Positions 31,614 to 39,715 of a DNA stretch of 64,000 nt are shown piece after piece; position 1 is the first letter of the stretch, and every line of letters starts with the position of its first letter. The position numbers and the translations under genes are program-made. The DNA comes from Sabulibacter ruber (GTDB lineage Bacteria; Bacteroidota; Bacteroidia; Cytophagales; Hymenobacteraceae), in NCBI RefSeq assembly GCF_017355955.1, contig NZ_JAFFID010000001.1, positions 2,480,001 through 2,544,000 on the forward strand, in the 5' to 3' direction. The notes under the pieces were generated by a model. That model was not told the DNA's origin, did not search any database, and worked only from the letters and a program-made list of their open reading frames with translations.

Positions 31614-31641
31614 AAATGATGCAGCTTTCGCTGCATCATTT
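31614..31641 (-). repeat. perfect 12-bp hairpin with GAAA tetraloop between two tRNAs
   Basis: Arms 31614-31625 and 31630-31641 are fully complementary. On the minus (transcribed) strand the closing pair and loop read C-GAAA-G, a GNRA tetraloop. It fills the tRNA-Gly to tRNA-Thr spacer and has no T-tract, so a processing or stability signal is likely. Confidence 0.85.
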
Positions 31642-31649
31642 TGAAATAG

Positions 31650-31722
31650 AGCGGGAGACGAGGTTCGAACCCGCGACCTACAGCTTGGAAGGCTGTCGCT
31701 CTACCAACTGAGCTACTCCCGC
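31650..31722 (-). tRNA. tRNA-Gly (anticodon TCC)
   Basis: Acceptor GCGGGAG with CTCCCGC, anticodon loop CTTCCAA with TCC, T arm GCGGGTTCGAACCTCGT (G-T pairs tolerated), discriminator T. It lies between tRNA-Tyr and tRNA-Thr. Confidence 0.96.
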
Positions 31723-31795
31723 TTGTTAATAAGTAGTCAAGAATTTCAACTGAATAACCTGTAACCTTTATTCAAATTCCTGACCGGTGTTGGTG

Positions 31796-31878
31796 TGGGG
31801 AGAGAAGGATTCGAACCTTCGAAAGCTTACGCTAACGGAGTTACAGTCCGTCCCATTTGGCCACTCTGGAATCTCCCC
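31796..31878 (-). tRNA. tRNA-Tyr (anticodon GTA)
   Basis: An 83-base class II tRNA with a long variable arm. Acceptor GGGGAGA with TCTCCCC, anticodon stem GGA...TCC around CTGTAAC with GTA, T arm GAAGGTTCGAATCCTTC, discriminator A. First member of the tRNA-tuf unit. Confidence 0.96.
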
Positions 31879-31939
31879 AATACTGTTTCAAAGAACCCTG
31901 AGAACTCTTTTCGTTTCCGTTTTTCGTTCTTAGGAGCTG

Positions 31940-31970
31940 CAAAATTATAGGCTTTTTCTTTCGTGTCAAA
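31940..31970 (-). promoter_or_regulatory. promoter for tRNA-Tyr-Gly-Thr-tuf
   Basis: Minus-strand TTTG (31967-31970), 19 bases, TAATTTTG (31940-31947), an exact match to the phylum's consensus. It lies about 60 bases upstream of mature tRNA-Tyr. Confidence 0.72.
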
Positions 31971-31993
31971 TATTTCAGCAAATATTTTTTCAA

Positions 31994-34525
31994 TTATTTT
32001 ATTTGAAGCTCTAATAACGGGGCCAATTTAAGATCTTTTTGGGCTAAATTCCGCAGGCTTTCTCGTCTTTCATCAGTCTCCGCCATCACTATAAGCATTT
32101 GAAAAGCAGCCTGTTTTACCATGTCCATAGTCTCTCTTTCTACTATGGCTTTCATGGCCTGCCAACCCCTCTCCTGACTATCAATATTTTTTTTCAGGAG
32201 GAAGGCTCCAAAGCCCTGGATGAAGTAATACAGGTCCCCGCTTCTGAGTCTTCGGGCATTTTGCAGGTACCAGCTGTAGATCTCTTCCTGATCTGAGTTA
32301 GTAAAGGCTGCCGCCAATGCGTTCACCACATCCGGGTTCTTGTAAGTGAGGTAAGGCTTCAGCCTTTCCAGATCATGCCCTCCCCTTGACCAAGCGAAGA
32401 TGGCGGCGCTTACCACCTGGTAAGAGCTGTCTTGCAACCGTTTCTCGATTATTTCTTTGGGCAACCCCTCTAGAGTGCTTAGAGCGTACGTGCCAATGGC
32501 TCTCACCGAGCTGCTTTTATCAGCCTCCGCCATTTGCAGAACCTGCTTCTGGGTTTGGGGATTCTGCATGGCCTCTGTTGACACCAGCATCTCTAAACCG
32601 GTAGTTCTTATCTTCCAGAAGGGATCCTGCAGGGCTTTCTGTATTACCTGATCAACCAACACGTTCGAGGTGTCTCTTAACTCCTCCAAGGCATTTGATT
32701 TAGCAGCAAAGGCAGTACTGTGGTTGAACTGAGCGGCCCATTCTGGAATGGATTTGGTGTGCCTGATATTCGCTAATAATTTTTGGTTTGGATCTATCAC
32801 CACTGTCTGAGGCGAGGAACCCAACGGGAAAGAGAACGTCTGGTGTGCTTTGTTCAGCTGCACTTGGTTTTCATGCCATTTTCCGTTTTCCAGGATGAAA
32901 ACAGGTAGCGGCATTTTGTATACGGTGCTGCGGGTGGTATCCTGGGTTTGGGTGACGTGAACATCAAGCACTCCGTTTTGGTACGTATGAGTGACATTCA
33001 GTTCTGGATGCCCCGGCGTGAGGAACCACTGGTTGAAAAACGGAATCAGGTCACGGCCGGTAACTTCTTCAAACGCCAGACGCAGTTCATCTATCTCTAC
33101 TGAGCTGTACTTGTGCTGGGTCAAATACAGGTTGAGCGCCGCGAAGAACGCCTCGTCTCCTACCTCCTGCCGTAGCATGTGCAACACTCTTCCGCCCTTG
33201 GCATAGGAATGGCTGTCAAACATATCCTCTCTATCCAGGTAATGGTAGCGGATGAGCGGCTCTTGCTTGGTCTTGGCTTCTCCCAGGTACTCCAGCAGCG
33301 CTGTTTGGTGTGTGAGTGCCGCCTCATCGGGGCCGTATTGGTGTTCTGCCCACAGGTATTCAGAGTAGTCGGCAAAGGATTCATTCAGAGGCAGGTTGGC
33401 CCAGGACTCCGTGGTCACCAAGTCCCCGAACCACTGGTGGAACAGCTCGTGCGCAATGATATGGTCCCAGTTCTTGTCCAGCAGCTCGCGGCGGTCCTGC
33501 TGCACCGCTTGCATAAACGTAGAAGCGGTGGTATTCTCCATTGCGCCTGAAACAAAATCGCGCACTACTACCTGCGCATATTTATCCCACGGGAAAGTCA
33601 CACCCAGTTTCTGGGAGAAGAACTCCAGCATGGCCGGCGTACGGCCGAACGTGGCTTTGGCAGTGGCGGCATATTCGGGCTCCACCCAGTAACTCACTTC
33701 CTTGTTCCGCCATTTGTCTTTAATAACAGCATACTCGCCAATGGCCATCATCACCAGATACGGCGCATGGGGTTTATCCATTCGCCAGTAATCCGTTCTC
33801 AGACCGTTTCCGGCTTTTCTGGACGAAACCAGCACCCCGTTGGAAAGCGTTTTGAACCGGTCTTCTACGGTGATGTAGATTTCCTGCGTCATGCGCTCAT
33901 TGGGCTTGTCAATGGTGGGAAACCAGGCCGAATTCGCCTCGGTCTCCCCTTGGGTCCAGATCTGCTGCGGCACACCTTCTTCGGCCCCCTGCGGATTGAT
34001 GAAGTACAAGCCTTTGTCTGACTGGATGGCCGCACTTCCTTTCACCTTCAGCTCATTGGGTTTAGCAGTATAGGAAATGAAAATCTGCAGGGAGTCTTTG
34101 CGCGTGTAGGCCTTGCCTAGGGGCACCACCAACTGGTACTGGTCATAGGCGTATTTCACCGGCAGTTCCTGCTTGCCCTTCAGAATAGTAACCTTGTGGA
34201 TGTCAAATCCTTTGGCATCCAGCACCAGTGTATCTTGTGGGTAGAAGTGGGGCTTTACCGTGAGCGTGGCCTCTCCCAGAAGCTGTTGCTTAGCCCAATC
34301 GAACCGCACGTTCAGCTTGGTATGTCGCAGGTCCATCAGGCGCTCGGCGGCGGGTTGGTATGGTCCATGGCTGGTCACCGGAACAACGGCCGCACTGGCG
34401 GTATCTGGGACAGACGTAACTTCTTCTGTCGCTACGGAAGGAGCCGCAGATTGCTTTACAGCGCAGCCTGTCATAGCGCCAGACAGGAGAAACAACAACA
34501 AGCCACGGGAAAGGATGTGATTCAT
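31994..34525 (-). CDS. M1 family aminopeptidase lipoprotein with C-terminal HEAT-like repeats
   Basis: A zinc aminopeptidase, probably anchored in the cell envelope. Residues 1-20 are a lipoprotein signal with C21 as the lipidation site (GAMTGC). The M1 domain shows GAMEN at 327-331, HELFH at 359-363 and the third zinc ligand E382 in NESFADY. The catalytic set is therefore complete, with the standard 18-residue spacing. From about residue 600 the sequence is a series of helical repeats of HEAT type (ALQDPFWKIRTTGLEMLVST and similar). Its 843 residues match Bacteroidota M1 lipoproteins. It probably trims peptides for nutrition. It is monocistronic and divergent from the biotin carrier gene. 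Confidence 0.93.
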   Translation of the reverse strand: MNHILSRGLLLFLLSGAMTGCAVKQSAAPSVATEEVTSVPDTASAAVVPVTSHGPYQPAAERLMDLRHTKLNVRFDWAKQQLLGEATLTVKPHFYPQDTLVLDAKGFDIHKVTILKGKQELPVKYAYDQYQLVVPLGKAYTRKDSLQIFISYTAKPNELKVKGSAAIQSDKGLYFINPQGAEEGVPQQIWTQGETEANSAWFPTIDKPNERMTQEIYITVEDRFKTLSNGVLVSSRKAGNGLRTDYWRMDKPHAPYLVMMAIGEYAVIKDKWRNKEVSYWVEPEYAATAKATFGRTPAMLEFFSQKLGVTFPWDKYAQVVVRDFVSGAMENTTASTFMQAVQQDRRELLDKNWDHIIAHELFHQWFGDLVTTESWANLPLNESFADYSEYLWAEHQYGPDEAALTHQTALLEYLGEAKTKQEPLIRYHYLDREDMFDSHSYAKGGRVLHMLRQEVGDEAFFAALNLYLTQHKYSSVEIDELRLAFEEVTGRDLIPFFNQWFLTPGHPELNVTHTYQNGVLDVHVTQTQDTTRSTVYKMPLPVFILENGKWHENQVQLNKAHQTFSFPLGSSPQTVVIDPNQKLLANIRHTKSIPEWAAQFNHSTAFAAKSNALEELRDTSNVLVDQVIQKALQDPFWKIRTTGLEMLVSTEAMQNPQTQKQVLQMAEADKSSSVRAIGTYALSTLEGLPKEIIEKRLQDSSYQVVSAAIFAWSRGGHDLERLKPYLTYKNPDVVNALAAAFTNSDQEEIYSWYLQNARRLRSGDLYYFIQGFGAFLLKKNIDSQERGWQAMKAIVERETMDMVKQAAFQMLIVMAETDERRESLRNLAQKDLKLAPLLELQIK

Positions 34526-34603
34526 GTAATGATTTATTAACTTTGGGAACTCAAATTGTGAAATATTTCACAGCTACCGTAATCTGTCTTTAACGCTGCC
34601 AAC

Positions 34604-35098
34604 ATGCTACAGGTAAAATCGGCCACTAATACGTGGCAAGTAGTCTTAGAGAAAAACCAAATCCTTCTCAATGACACACCTTTTACCTGGGATTTGCTTC
34701 CGCTCAGCCCAACCTCTTTTCATATCCTGAAAGACGGCCGTTCCTATACTGCCGAGCTACTGGAGGCCGATCCACAAACCAAAACCTTCCGGATCAAAGT
34801 GAACGGCTCTGTACATACGGTACAGGTGCAGGACCGGATGGATTTGCTCCTGGAGAGCCTGGGCATGAGCCAGGCCCTGAGCAATAAAATCAACGACATC
34901 AAGGCACCAATGCCGGGCCTCATCCTGGACATTAAGGTACAGCCGGGCCAGGAGGTGAAAAAGGGAGATCCTATCCTCATCCTGGAAGCCATGAAAATGG
35001 AGAACATCATCAAATCTCCCGGCGATGGCGTAGTAAGCGATGTAAAGGTTAGCGTAAGGCAGAACGTTGAGAAGAACCAGGTTCTTATTGTTTTCTGA
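34604..35098 (+). CDS. biotin/lipoyl-attachment carrier protein (acetyl-/propionyl-CoA carboxylase type)
   Basis: A 164-residue carrier protein. The C-terminal ~75 residues form a biotinyl domain with EAMKMEN at 128-134; K131 is the expected biotinylation site. The domain begins IKAPMPGLILDIKVQPGQEV. The N-terminal half resembles the leading domain of stand-alone biotin carrier subunits of acyl-CoA carboxylases and decarboxylases. No carboxylase subunits are adjacent, so the partner must be encoded elsewhere. It is followed by a copy of the dispersed palindromic element. Confidence 0.88.
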   Translation: MLQVKSATNTWQVVLEKNQILLNDTPFTWDLLPLSPTSFHILKDGRSYTAELLEADPQTKTFRIKVNGSVHTVQVQDRMDLLLESLGMSQALSNKINDIKAPMPGLILDIKVQPGQEVKKGDPILILEAMKMENIIKSPGDGVVSDVKVSVRQNVEKNQVLIVF

Positions 35099-35105
35099 TT
35101 TATCC

Positions 35106-35143
35106 TGTTTTGGGCCTGTTTTGTAAAAAGCAGGCCCAAAACA
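35106..35143 (+). repeat. GTTTTRGGCC dispersed element (near-perfect palindrome)
   Basis: TGTTTTGGGCCTG (35106-35118) pairs with CAGGCCCAAAACA (35131-35143), and the arms extend inward through TTTT/AAAG. It starts 7 bases after the stop of the biotin carrier gene. Confidence 0.75.
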
Positions 35144-35183
35144 TGTACATACTAACGTCACAACTATTACTATATAAATTAGC

Positions 35184-35891
35184 ATGCGATTCAAACGAAT
35201 TCTATTGAAACTCAGCGGTGAGTCCTTGATGGGCGAGCAGCAGTATGGCATTGATACCAAGATGCTGGTGCAATACGCCCAGGAAATCAAATCTGCCGTT
35301 GACCTAGGCGCCCAGGTGGCCGTAGTGATTGGCGGAGGAAACATTTTCAGGGGAGTACAGGCCGAGTCTGTAGGGTTGGACCGCGTGCAGGGCGACTACA
35401 TGGGTATGCTGGCTACCGTAATCAACAGCATGGCCCTGCAAAGTGCCCTGGAGAAAGCAGGCCTTTACACCCGCCTGTTATCTGGTATCAACATCCAGCA
35501 GGTATGTGAGCCGTACATCCGCCGCCGGGCCATGCGCCACCTGGAGAAGGGTCGCGTAGTGATTTTTGGGGCCGGTACCGGTAACCCGTACTTCACCACA
35601 GACTCAGCCGCCAGCTTACGCGCCATTGAGATTGAGGCCGATGTAGTATTGAAAGGAACCCGCGTAGACGGTATCTATACTGCTGACCCAGAGAAAGATG
35701 CTTCTGCCACCCGGTACACAGACATCACGTTTGAAGAAGTATTTGAAAAAGGGCTGAACGTAATGGACATGACTGCGTTTACCCTTTGCAAGGAGAACAA
35801 CCTGCCAATTGTGGTGTTTGACATCAACAAACCCGGCAACCTGGCCAAACTCATTAACGGTGAGAAGGTAGGAACCCTGGTTTCCATGTAA
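35184..35891 (+). CDS. pyrH: UMP kinase
   Basis: Phosphorylates UMP to UDP in pyrimidine synthesis. The hexameric amino-acid-kinase fold is recognised from [64 protein letters not shown] and the end [14 protein letters not shown]. Its 235 residues are the usual length. It is followed by frr, a conserved pair. Confidence 0.98.
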   Translation: MRFKRILLKLSGESLMGEQQYGIDTKMLVQYAQEIKSAVDLGAQVAVVIGGGNIFRGVQAESVGLDRVQGDYMGMLATVINSMALQSALEKAGLYTRLLSGINIQQVCEPYIRRRAMRHLEKGRVVIFGAGTGNPYFTTDSAASLRAIEIEADVVLKGTRVDGIYTADPEKDASATRYTDITFEEVFEKGLNVMDMTAFTLCKENNLPIVVFDINKPGNLAKLINGEKVGTLVSM

Positions 35892-36011
35892 TAAAAGAAC
35901 GTCTGCTGCCCTGCCAGTGGATTTTACAGAATAAAATCAGAAATTAGTGCCGCCCTTTGGCAAACAAGCCAGAGAGACAGCGTTTAGTCATCTTTCTAAC
36001 CAAAGAACCCA

Positions 36012-36575
36012 ATGACCGAAGAGATTAATTTTTATTTGAGCGAAGCCGAAGAATCTATGCAGAAATCGGTGCAGCATACTGGCGTGGAGTTAACCAAAAT
36101 CAGAGCCGGCAAAGCCTCCCCTGCCATGGTGGAGACCCTGCGCGTTGATTATTACGGTACACCTACCCCTATTTCTCAGGTAGCCAACATCACTGCTCCG
36201 GATGCCCGCACCCTCATGATCAAACCATGGGAAAAAAACATGGTAGCTGAGATTGGAAAAGCCATCAAAAACAGCGATTTAGGTTTGAACCCTCTGCAAG
36301 AAGCAGACGGCGTACGCCTTAACATCCCAGCCCTGACAGAAGAGCGCCGCCGGGAACTGGTGAAGCAAGCCAAAAACGAGACTGAGAACGGAAAGATTAG
36401 AGTGCGCAACATCCGCAAAGATGTGAACGACTCTCTGAGAAAGCTTCTGAAAGAAGGTACTTCTGAAGATGCCGTGAAAGACGCCGAAGGCAAAGTTCAG
36501 AAACTAACCGATTCTTACATCACCAAGCTAGATGAGCTGCTTTCCAAGAAAGAAGCCGAAATCATGACCATCTGA
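36012..36575 (+). CDS. frr: ribosome recycling factor
   Basis: Splits post-termination ribosomes together with EF-G. The 187-residue three-helix bundle plus beta domain shows TKIRAGKASPAMVETLRVDYYG (two parts of the helix and strand), PDARTLMIKPWEKN, and PALTEERRRELVKQAKNETE. It lies 120 bases after pyrH. A copy of the dispersed element and a strong terminator follow. Confidence 0.98.
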   Translation: MTEEINFYLSEAEESMQKSVQHTGVELTKIRAGKASPAMVETLRVDYYGTPTPISQVANITAPDARTLMIKPWEKNMVAEIGKAIKNSDLGLNPLQEADGVRLNIPALTEERRRELVKQAKNETENGKIRVRNIRKDVNDSLRKLLKEGTSEDAVKDAEGKVQKLTDSYITKLDELLSKKEAEIMTI

Positions 36576-36579
36576 TAAA

Positions 36580-36602
36580 GCTTGTTTTAGGCTTTATTTT
36601 CC
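36580..36602 (+). repeat. GTTTTRGGCC dispersed element (half copy)
   Basis: Reads CTTGTTTTAGGCTTTATTTT then CC, starting 4 bases after the frr stop in the sense orientation and preceding the terminator. Confidence 0.5.
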
Positions 36603-36613
36603 ATAACTAGCAT

Positions 36614-36659
36614 AAAAACAGAAAGCCCGGTACCTGCAGGTACCGGGTTTTCTGTTTTT
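36614..36659. terminator. bidirectional terminator between frr and the STAS-like gene
   Basis: Stem of AAAAACAGAA plus CCCGGTACC with GGTACCGGG plus TTCTGTTTTT, around a TGCA loop. A-run and T-run flank it, so it can serve both converging genes. Confidence 0.9.
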
Positions 36660-36690
36660 ATGGATGGTTCTTTCAGGTATCTTTCTCTAC

Positions 36691-37095
36691 TTACTCAGGC
36701 CGTTCTGCTAACCAGGTAAGGGCAACGTTCATATCTTCAAACACTTCAATACCGGTGGTGTCATAGGTGAACCGCAGGGATTTATCGGTAGACAACCGGC
36801 TGAACATACTTGGGGAGTAAACCCAGGCAAAAGAGGTCATGCCCGCCTGCCGCAACCTGGGAAACCAGTCTGAGCCAACCCATTCGGCAGCGCTGGACCA
36901 TATTCCCTCCACGTGGGTATTGTCATTTAATATCTTATGGCATTCATACTGAGCCAGTATCTCCAGAATACGCTCGCAGCCATCTTGCACAGATTGCTTT
37001 GTCTGAAACCCGGTCCAGTCGGCGTTTACATACTTCTGGTCTTGGTTATAACTTATTGTAATATAGTTATCCTTGAAGATGATTGAATTACCCAT
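36691..37095 (-). CDS. small cytosolic protein resembling the SpoIIAA-like/STAS-SEC14 group
   Basis: A 134-residue protein with no signal peptide or membrane segment. It has an N-terminal strand pattern (ITISYNQDQKYVNADWTGFQ), a helix with VQDGCERILEILAQYECHKIL, NDNTHVEGIW, and a C-terminal VFEDMNVALTWLAERPE. This overall alternation resembles SpoIIAA-like STAS/SEC14 domain proteins common in Hymenobacteraceae, a family without a settled function. It stands alone, convergent with frr. Confidence 0.7.
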   Translation of the reverse strand: MGNSIIFKDNYITISYNQDQKYVNADWTGFQTKQSVQDGCERILEILAQYECHKILNDNTHVEGIWSSAAEWVGSDWFPRLRQAGMTSFAWVYSPSMFSRLSTDKSLRFTYDTTGIEVFEDMNVALTWLAERPE

Positions 37096-37459
37096 TGTTT
37101 CAGCAAAACCTTCTGTTGTGTCTGACTAAGAAGGATGAGCAAATTACACCCTACATCTGAGCAAACCAAGTATTTGTACGGTAAAAAACTGGATTATTCA
37201 GATTCAATAAACCGCAAAACTTCTGATAAACGGCAGAATTCAAGAAAGGTTTTATAAATTTTACCTGAGCCGAAAGAAAGGAAGAAATAAGTGCTAAAAC
37301 TAAAGAATAACTTTCTTAGAAGCACCAAAAACAGAGAGGCGTTTTAGGCCCAATTCTGTGAATTAAGGTCTAAAACGCCTCTCTGTTTTTAAGCTCTTGC
37401 AATTAAATTGTCTGGCATCAAATTCAACTACAAACAACCTATGTAAAGCTGAATTTCTC
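37096..37459. other. 364-base gap between the STAS-like gene and nadD
   Basis: No coding sequence is seen. The right half holds the long nadD terminator hairpin (37327-37390). The left half is AT-rich and must contain the promoter of the 36691-37095 gene, but no convincing -7/-33 pair was found. Confidence 0.6.
37327..37390 (-). terminator. long terminator hairpin after nadD containing the GTTTTAG motif
   Basis: Arms 37327-37347 and 37370-37390 are complementary over 21 bases without a mismatch, and three more pairs follow (one G-T). The loop has 16 bases. The stem contains GGCGTTTTAGGCC, the core of the dispersed element, and ends in A5/T5 runs. Confidence 0.8.
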
Positions 37460-38038
37460 TTACTGATACAGCCTCTTGGCTTTAATGTATTCTTCTACCG
37501 GTTCGGCCAGTAAGTAGCGGGTAGATTTCCCTTCTTTCAGGCAACTGCGGATAAAGGTTGCCGAGATATCCAGTAAAGGAGCCGGCACCAATTTAATCTT
37601 AGGATTGCTTCTGATAGGCTCCGGTGCCTTGGCACTACCTGGTCTGGGATACACCAGTACTTCGTAGAGATCCAGAATCTGTTCGTAGTTCTTCCACTTA
37701 TGCAGGGTTGCCAGGTTATCCTCGCCCATGATCAACACGAACTGGTAGGTAGGATACCGCTCTTTCAGATAAGTAAGCGTATCTATGGTATAGCTGGGCT
37801 TGGGCATCCTGAACTCAATGTCCGTTACGCCCAGGTCTGGGTTATCGGCAATGGCAAGGCGCACCATGTGCAGGCGGTCAAACTCATGTAGCAAGCTGCT
37901 GCTGGGTTTAAACGGGTTCTGCGGACTCACCACCAACCAAACGGTATCCAACGTAGTGTTGGCAGCCATGTAGTTGGCCAGGATCAAGTGCCCTATATGA
38001 ATGGGATTGAAAGACCCAAACAACAACCCTACCCGCAT
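37460..38038 (-). CDS. nadD: nicotinate-nucleotide adenylyltransferase
   Basis: Transfers AMP to nicotinate mononucleotide in NAD synthesis. The 192-residue nucleotidyltransferase fold shows GLLFGSFNPIHIGHLILANY with the HXGH motif, and the C-terminal signature ISATFIRSCLKEGKSTRYLL (ISXTXXR). It lies 2 bases after gmk, at the end of a sigma factor/anti-sigma/gmk/nadD run. Confidence 0.97.
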   Translation of the reverse strand: MRVGLLFGSFNPIHIGHLILANYMAANTTLDTVWLVVSPQNPFKPSSSLLHEFDRLHMVRLAIADNPDLGVTDIEFRMPKPSYTIDTLTYLKERYPTYQFVLIMGEDNLATLHKWKNYEQILDLYEVLVYPRPGSAKAPEPIRSNPKIKLVPAPLLDISATFIRSCLKEGKSTRYLLAEPVEEYIKAKRLYQ

Positions 38039-38040
38039 GC

Positions 38041-38625
38041 TTAGAGTACCGTGTCTTCCTTAGAGATAAAGTCGCGCACCAGCTTTTCAGCCCTGGCGAA
38101 TGCTTCTTCCAGATTCTCGTTCACAATAACCTCGTCAAACTGGTCTTCAAAGCTCAACTCAAATTTTGCTTTGAACACCCGGCTGGAGATACTGGAAGCC
38201 GAGTCTGTGTTACGGGCCACTAACCGCTTGGAAAGCTCTTCAATGGAAGGCGGCTTCACAAAAATGGACAGGGCGCGGTCTTTATAAAAGTTCTTGACGC
38301 TCAATCCTCCTTTTACATCCACGTCCAGAATGGCATGTTTGCCTTCAGACCAGATGCGTTCAATTTCAGATTTAAGCGTGCCGTAGAAGGCTCCTTCGTA
38401 TACTTCTTCCCACTCCACAAAGGCATCCTGCGCTATTTTCTCGCGGAACTCTTCTGGGGTGATGAAGTAATAATCTTTGCCGTTGATTTCAGAGCGGCCA
38501 CGTCGGTCACGGGTGCAGGCTGAGATAGAGAAGCTTAGCTCCGGTATGACATTTACTAAATGACGTACAATTGTTGTTTTGCCGGCCCCGGAAGGAGCCG
38601 AAAAGATGATGATTTTACCTTGCAT
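38041..38625 (-). CDS. gmk: guanylate kinase
   Basis: Phosphorylates GMP to GDP. Its 194 residues contain the P-loop FSAPSGAGKTTIVRHL, the GMP-binding region with CTRDRRGRSEINGKDYYF, GTLKSEIERIW and LDVDVKGGLSVK. It lies 21 bases after the anti-sigma gene and 2 bases before nadD. Confidence 0.97.
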   Translation of the reverse strand: MQGKIIIFSAPSGAGKTTIVRHLVNVIPELSFSISACTRDRRGRSEINGKDYYFITPEEFREKIAQDAFVEWEEVYEGAFYGTLKSEIERIWSEGKHAILDVDVKGGLSVKNFYKDRALSIFVKPPSIEELSKRLVARNTDSASSISSRVFKAKFELSFEDQFDEVIVNENLEEAFARAEKLVRDFISKEDTVL

Positions 38626-38646
38626 CCGGGAACAGGAAGCTTATAC

Positions 38647-38940
38647 CTAAGCGGTTTGGTGGATCTTTGATTTGATGGATTCTGCCAGATTAGCCGGCAT
38701 GCCCGGGCGGCGAAGAGACGCGTTCAGGAACTGTACAAATAAACGCTGTTTATCAACGCTATCAAAGCATGGAGAGCATTCATCGGCCTGTTCGGCCAGG
38801 AAAGCCTCATCTTCTGCAGTAGCTATTCCTTCCAGCCACTTTTCAAAAACGCCTTGTACCTTCTCACAGTCAGGCTCATGGCTCTCTTCTGAGGCGTTCG
38901 CGCCCATCAATTCATCTGACATTGTAGTAATCCCCATCAT
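38647..38940 (-). CDS. putative zinc-finger-type anti-sigma factor
   Basis: A 97-residue soluble protein encoded directly downstream of the ECF sigma factor. The central part has C-x(n)-ECSPCF, as in small Bacteroidota anti-sigma proteins of the ZAS class, which bind their sigma through an HXXXCXXC zinc site. Here the position of the histidine is not His (EQADECSPC), so zinc binding may be altered or lost. A shorter start at the internal MSDELM is possible. Identity rests mainly on gene order and the CXXC; no membrane segment is present. Confidence 0.65.
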   Translation of the reverse strand: MMGITTMSDELMGANASEESHEPDCEKVQGVFEKWLEGIATAEDEAFLAEQADECSPCFDSVDKQRLFVQFLNASLRRPGMPANLAESIKSKIHQTA

Positions 38941-38953
38941 ATTGATTTCTTAA

Positions 38954-39550
38954 TTAGCTGTTATAACCCATTGACTTCGCATATTTCTCCAACTTCTCCT
39001 TCAGGAAGTGCCGCGCCCGGTGCAGGCGGCTCCTCACTGTACCAATGGGAATATCCAGGATCTTGGCCATCTCCTCATAGGTGAACCCTTCCAGGTCACA
39101 CAGGATAATCACGGTCCGGAAATCAACCGGCAGCGAGTTTAACGCACCGGCTACCTCATCCCCTATCAGGTCCTGCACACTCTCCATGCGCAGGTCAGTG
39201 GTACCGCCAGAACTGTCTCCCTCTGCATCCACGTCCTCAGAATTGTAGTAGCCTTCCACCTCAGAGTAGTCTACTTTGGCGGGTTGCTTGCTCTTCTTCC
39301 GGAAGTCGTTGATGAAGGAGTTCTTCAGGATGCGGAACAGCCACGCTTTGGCATTAGTTCCGGGTTCGAAATAATCGAAGAAGCGATAGGCCTTCAGATA
39401 GGTCTCCTGTACCAGGTCATTGGCATCGTCTTCGTCCAGGGTCAGACGGTACGCGAAGTTGTAGAGAGACGAAATAACCGGCATCAGCTCGGCCTCAAAA
39501 CGGGCGTCTTTCTCCTCTTTTGTCATTGAATTCGCTCTCTGTTCGCTCAT
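38954..39550 (-). CDS. ECF-type RNA polymerase sigma factor
   Basis: A 198-residue alternative sigma factor. Region 2 includes LYNFAYRLTLDEDDANDLVQETYLKAYRFF and AWLFRILKNSFINDFRKK (shown in parts). An acidic, Gly/Ser-rich linker follows, then region 4 with LPVDFRTVIILCDLEGFTYE and EMAKILDIPIGTVRSRLHRA. It probably responds to envelope or cytosolic stress through the small protein encoded next. A TATATTTG box (39597-39604, minus) lies about 50 bases upstream, without a clear -33. Confidence 0.9.
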   Translation of the reverse strand: MSEQRANSMTKEEKDARFEAELMPVISSLYNFAYRLTLDEDDANDLVQETYLKAYRFFDYFEPGTNAKAWLFRILKNSFINDFRKKSKQPAKVDYSEVEGYYNSEDVDAEGDSSGGTTDLRMESVQDLIGDEVAGALNSLPVDFRTVIILCDLEGFTYEEMAKILDIPIGTVRSRLHRARHFLKEKLEKYAKSMGYNS

Positions 39551-39715
39551 TGGTCTTGATTTTGTACTTTTACACTTTGTGAAAAATACCTATACGCAAA
39601 TATAGAAATTAAATATACATAGGTACATACGAATATTTGGGCAGATGTTTACATTACCCGGCAGAAACCTACGTGCCCGGAATCTATCCCAAGCCCATTT
39701 TTGTTTCTGCGCTGC

